Positions 6,304 to 8,109 of a stretch of 8,109 nt of DNA are shown here, in pieces. The position numbers were made by a program, and so were the translations under genes. Each line of letters begins with the position of its first letter. The first letter of the stretch is position 1. The notes beneath the pieces were generated by a model, which did not search any database, was not told the DNA's origin, and saw nothing but the letters and a program-made list of their open reading frames with translations. This DNA is from a bacterium. Lineage in GTDB: Bacteria > Patescibacteriota > Patescibacteriia > Magasanikbacterales > GWA2-37-8. The stretch spans positions 1 to 8,109 of the forward strand of contig JAJYIJ010000040.1 of NCBI GenBank assembly GCA_021790135.1. Direction: 5' to 3'.

Positions 6304-6561
6304 CTATTTTTTCACATCTCCAGGAAATCTTTTTATAAAAAATTCTCTCATTTTTTCACGGCACTGTTTAATCAGTTCAACTTGCATCCGTTGTCCCGTA
6401 CGTTCAAAATATTCCAAAATCTTACGAAAATGTTCATCATAGGCCTGTTCAAACGTCTCCCCCTCTTTCATCCTCTTCTGCACGCCGAGAAATTCTCGTC
6501 CGATCAAGTCTCCTGCGGAAACGTATGGATATAATGGTGATTTTTCTGAAAATTCTGCCAT
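6304..6561 (-). CDS. Hypothetical 85-aa protein downstream of queF
   Basis: A small charged protein of unknown family, without cysteine-pair, nucleotide-binding or membrane motifs except a single Cys at 67. From about residue 18 onward it looks helical (GDLIGREFLGVQKRMKEG, then FEQAYDEHFRKILEYFERTG, then VELIKQCREKMREFF), ending in a basic tail. I chose ATG 6559-6561, 4 bp after the queF stop, because longer starts (to 6606) would overlap queF by 41 bp. A GGAG lies 17 nt upstream, too far for a good Shine-Dalgarno. The close spacing implies cotranscription with queF, but nothing in the sequence ties it to deazaguanine chemistry. Confidence 0.65.
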   Translation of the reverse strand: MAEFSEKSPLYPYVSAGDLIGREFLGVQKRMKEGETFEQAYDEHFRKILEYFERTGQRMQVELIKQCREKMREFFIKRFPGDVKK

Positions 6562-6565
6562 ATTC

Positions 6566-6961
6566 TTACTTTGTATATCTCCACGTCGCATCAATCGCGA
6601 TCCCACCTCGACTATTAAACAGCACCGTCACTTCACAACTTTTCGGCTGAACAAACTTTACGAAATCTTTTCCAATATCCACCGCCAAATGCTCGTGGAA
6701 TACCCCGACGTCACGATACGTTTCCAAATACAACTTCATTGATTTTGACTCCACGACATACTTGTCCGGCACGTAATTAATTTCAATTTCGGCGTAATCC
6801 GGCTGACCCGTAAGTGGGCAGCGGCAGGTAAACTCACTGCAATGCAGATTGACTTCAATTTCTCCCGGAGTGTGATTGGGGAATACTTCCAATCGGCGTT
6901 CCGGTTTTGCTTTGCTGCCAAGCTTAGTTAATTGTTCTAAATCTTTTTTGTTTGTGGGCAT
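6566..6961 (-). CDS. queF: NADPH-dependent 7-cyano-7-deazaguanine (preQ0) reductase QueF
   Basis: A 131-residue single-domain T-fold enzyme that reduces the nitrile of preQ0 to preQ1 with two NADPH, in the queuosine tRNA-modification pathway. The signature SEFTCRCPLTGQPD (42-55) holds the nucleophile C48 and acid D55. ESKSMK (71-76) is the QueF-specific NADPH-binding motif, and F88-H89-E90 is the substrate-binding FHE motif. It is shorter than the B. subtilis enzyme (165 aa), mostly through loss of about 30 C-terminal residues after SRGGIAID, similar to other short forms. The position corresponding to B. subtilis C99 is leucine (L92). The gene lies downstream of yhhQ, with an inverted-repeat element between them, and 4 bp before an unknown small gene. 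There is no clear Shine-Dalgarno. Confidence 0.95.
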   Translation of the reverse strand: MPTNKKDLEQLTKLGSKAKPERRLEVFPNHTPGEIEVNLHCSEFTCRCPLTGQPDYAEIEINYVPDKYVVESKSMKLYLETYRDVGVFHEHLAVDIGKDFVKFVQPKSCEVTVLFNSRGGIAIDATWRYTK

Positions 6962-6975
6962 AGGGCATATTCATT

Positions 6976-7070
6976 TGTCATCCTGAGCGAAGCGAAGGAT
7001 CTCTGTCTGTTCGTTAATAATTGGACAGGGATTCTTCGTGCCACCGCCTGCGGGCGGACTCAGAATGACA
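6976..7070. repeat. 95-bp inverted-repeat element between yhhQ and queF
   Basis: The left arm (6976-7001) reads TGTCATCCTGAG, CGAAGC, GAAGGATC. The right arm (7030-7070) reads GATTCTTC, a 21-nt block, CTCAGAATGACA. The outer 12 bases of the arms are complementary with one mismatch. The right-arm block includes a near-palindrome CCGCCTG/CGGGCGG (7044-7057). The element starts 5 bp after the yhhQ stop and ends 14 bp before the queF start, so it would be transcribed as a hairpin in a shared mRNA and could affect its processing or stability. Confidence 0.8.
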
Positions 7071-7075
7071 GTTGG

Positions 7076-7741
7076 TTACAATTTAATTGGACTAAAATTT
7101 GTTTCCCGATCGTACACATCCATTCCTTCCGACTTTTTCAAGAACCCAACGGCGGCATACGTAACCGGCGTCGCAATCACTTCAAACAACGTTTTGAAAA
7201 TCCACTGCGCCAGAATCAATGAACCAATTGCCGCCGTCGGCACCACGCCAGAGAATGCCACCGTGATAAAAATGAGCGAATCCAAACCTTCGCCGACAAT
7301 CGTGGAGCCGATCGTTCGCGTCCAAAGCCATTTGCCGTTGGTTTTGATTTTCATTTTCGCCATCACGAGCGAATTCATAAACTGTCCGACGAGATAGGCG
7401 AGAAATGAGGCGACCAGCAAGCGCGGTGTAAAACCCAAGATGCTTGCGAAGCCGCTCTGGTTGCTAAAAAATGGTGCGCTCGGAACCCGGATAGCAATCA
7501 AAATCGCGACCACGGCCACCAAATTACAGGCAAACCCGGTCCAGATCACCCGTCGGGCCGCGGCGTAGCCGTAAACTTCGGTCAAAATGTCACCGATGAT
7601 GTAGGTGATCGGAAACACCACCACTGCCACCGGCAAAAATACGCCCCAAAACGAACCGATCTTCACGGCGATAATATTCGCCACCACGAGACAAGTCACG
7701 AACAAGGCGGCAATGAATTGAAAAAATTTTGTTTGTTGCAT
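7076..7741 (-). CDS. yhhQ: Queuosine-precursor transporter, YhhQ/VUT family
   Basis: A 221-residue inner-membrane protein with about six hydrophobic segments (around 7-25, 33-50, 64-85, 106-128, 146-166 and 170-198). Family hallmarks (Vut_1, formerly DUF165) are visible: YIIGDILTEVYGYAAARRVIW (47-67), VGQFMNSLVMAKMK (118-131), WLWTRTIGSTIVGEGLDS (138-155), KTLFEVIATPVTY (183-195) and the C-terminal DRETNFSPIKL. In E. coli the homologue takes up preQ0 and preQ1; the queF gene directly downstream supports preQ0 as the substrate here. The ATG follows an AT-rich leader; an AAGGATG lies about 20 nt upstream, too far to be a good ribosome site. An 88-bp gap with a hairpin separates it from hsp20. 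Confidence 0.94.
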   Translation of the reverse strand: MQQTKFFQFIAALFVTCLVVANIIAVKIGSFWGVFLPVAVVVFPITYIIGDILTEVYGYAAARRVIWTGFACNLVAVVAILIAIRVPSAPFFSNQSGFASILGFTPRLLVASFLAYLVGQFMNSLVMAKMKIKTNGKWLWTRTIGSTIVGEGLDSLIFITVAFSGVVPTAAIGSLILAQWIFKTLFEVIATPVTYAAVGFLKKSEGMDVYDRETNFSPIKL

Positions 7742-7770
7742 AAATTATTTTTCGGCATCATCCTTGGTGA

Positions 7771-7797
7771 GGTGCGAGAGTTTTTGACTCTTGCACC
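7771..7797. repeat. Intergenic hairpin between hsp20 and yhhQ
   Basis: Ten-base arms GGTGCGAGAG (7771-7780) and CTCTTGCACC (7788-7797) flank a 7-nt loop. As plus-strand RNA the stem is fully paired with one G-U; as minus-strand RNA, the direction of the flanking genes, it has one A-C mismatch. No T run follows on either side, so it is a weak terminator candidate. It may be an operator or a processing site in the hsp20-yhhQ leader. Confidence 0.5.
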
Positions 7798-7829
7798 CTG
7801 ACAAAAATGACGTGAATAAATGAAATTTT

Positions 7830-8109
7830 TTATTTATTTTTTTTCACCACCTTCACATCCACTTTTTTGGCCGCGGCTGGCGTCACTTTCGGACACGTAA
7901 TTTTGAGCATTCCATCCTCGAATTCCGCCGTTACTTTATCCTCGGCCACCGGCGCCGGCAAAGCGACTTCGCGGAAGAAACTGCCGCTTCTGACTTCTTT
8001 GCGATAATAATTTTTTTCTTCCACCTCGTGTTCCTTTTTACTTTCCCCTTTCAAAATGAGCATCCCCTTCTCCACGCTCACTGAAACATTTTTCGGGTCA
8101 ACACCGGCG
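7830..8109 (-). CDS. hsp20: Small heat-shock protein, Hsp20/alpha-crystallin family (5' end off window)
   Basis: The frame is open to the right edge, giving 92 complete codons before the TAA at 7830-7832; the N-terminal arm and start are missing. The visible part is most of an alpha-crystallin domain: AGVDPKNVSVSVEKGMLILKGESKKE at the edge, then YYRKEVRSGSFFREVALPAPVAEDKVTAEFEDGMLKITCPK, with the conserved A-x-x-x-x-G-x-L-type ending seen as AEFEDGML. The C-terminal VDVKV may serve as the I/V-x-I/V oligomer-contact motif. Such proteins hold unfolded proteins without ATP until DnaK/DnaJ refold them, and those genes lie in the same strand block. The GTG at 8079-8081 is internal and not the start. 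Confidence 0.95.
   Translation of the reverse strand, partial: AGVDPKNVSVSVEKGMLILKGESKKEHEVEEKNYYRKEVRSGSFFREVALPAPVAEDKVTAEFEDGMLKITCPKVTPAAAKKVDVKVVKKNK

Noticed and set aside
6562..6606. Longer start for the 85-aa gene (MGSRLMRRGDIQSKN extension)
   Set aside because: It would overlap queF by 41 bp, and the extension reads through the conserved queF C-terminus in another frame.
5895..7070. CRISPR array
   Set aside because: The repeats are few, inverted rather than direct, unevenly spaced and interrupted; there are no regular spacers or cas genes.
7742..7829. preQ1 riboswitch upstream of yhhQ
   Set aside because: The leader has a simple hairpin but lacks the preQ1-I loop and A-rich pseudoknot tail, and nothing like preQ1-II is visible.

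Overview
The window most resembles a Candidate Phyla Radiation (Patescibacteria) chromosome. The evidence is a palindrome with arms ACCTGCCTGCC/GGCAGGCAGGT, a larger family of TGTCATTCTGAG-type inverted repeats, a membrane-anchored DUF5667-like protein paired with an ECF sigma factor, compact genes, and starts mostly without Shine-Dalgarno sequences. This is an inference from sequence style; no rRNA or other decisive marker is present.

Layout. On the plus strand, 1-819 is the 3' end of a large beta-propeller-like protein, followed after 10 bp by a small RNase HI (830-1231). These converge with a long minus-strand block that fills the rest of the window. Read in the direction of transcription (right to left), the block is: a small heat-shock protein Hsp20 (5' end off the window), a hairpin, the queuosine-precursor transporter yhhQ, a 95-bp inverted-repeat element, queF, a short unknown gene, a repeat-rich AT-rich gap (5865-6303), dnaK, a terminator-like hairpin, an unrecognised 149-aa gene, dnaJ, an ECF-type sigma factor, and the DUF5667-like membrane protein that overlaps the sigma gene by ATGA.

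Two functional themes stand out. The first is protein quality control: Hsp20, DnaK and DnaJ, with an unknown low-GC gene between dnaK and dnaJ and no grpE or hrcA. The sigma factor and its probable membrane partner sit directly behind dnaJ, so chaperone expression and an envelope-signalled sigma factor may be linked. The second is 7-deazaguanine salvage: YhhQ imports preQ0 or preQ1 and QueF reduces preQ0 to preQ1 for tRNA modification, with no de novo preQ0 genes here.

The most unusual DNA is the repeat system. In two copies of the larger inverted repeat, a palindrome-containing block of 21 or 27 nt replaces the same 6-nt segment of one arm. This suggests a small palindromic module inserted into an older repeat. 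A free copy of the palindrome lies just upstream of dnaK.
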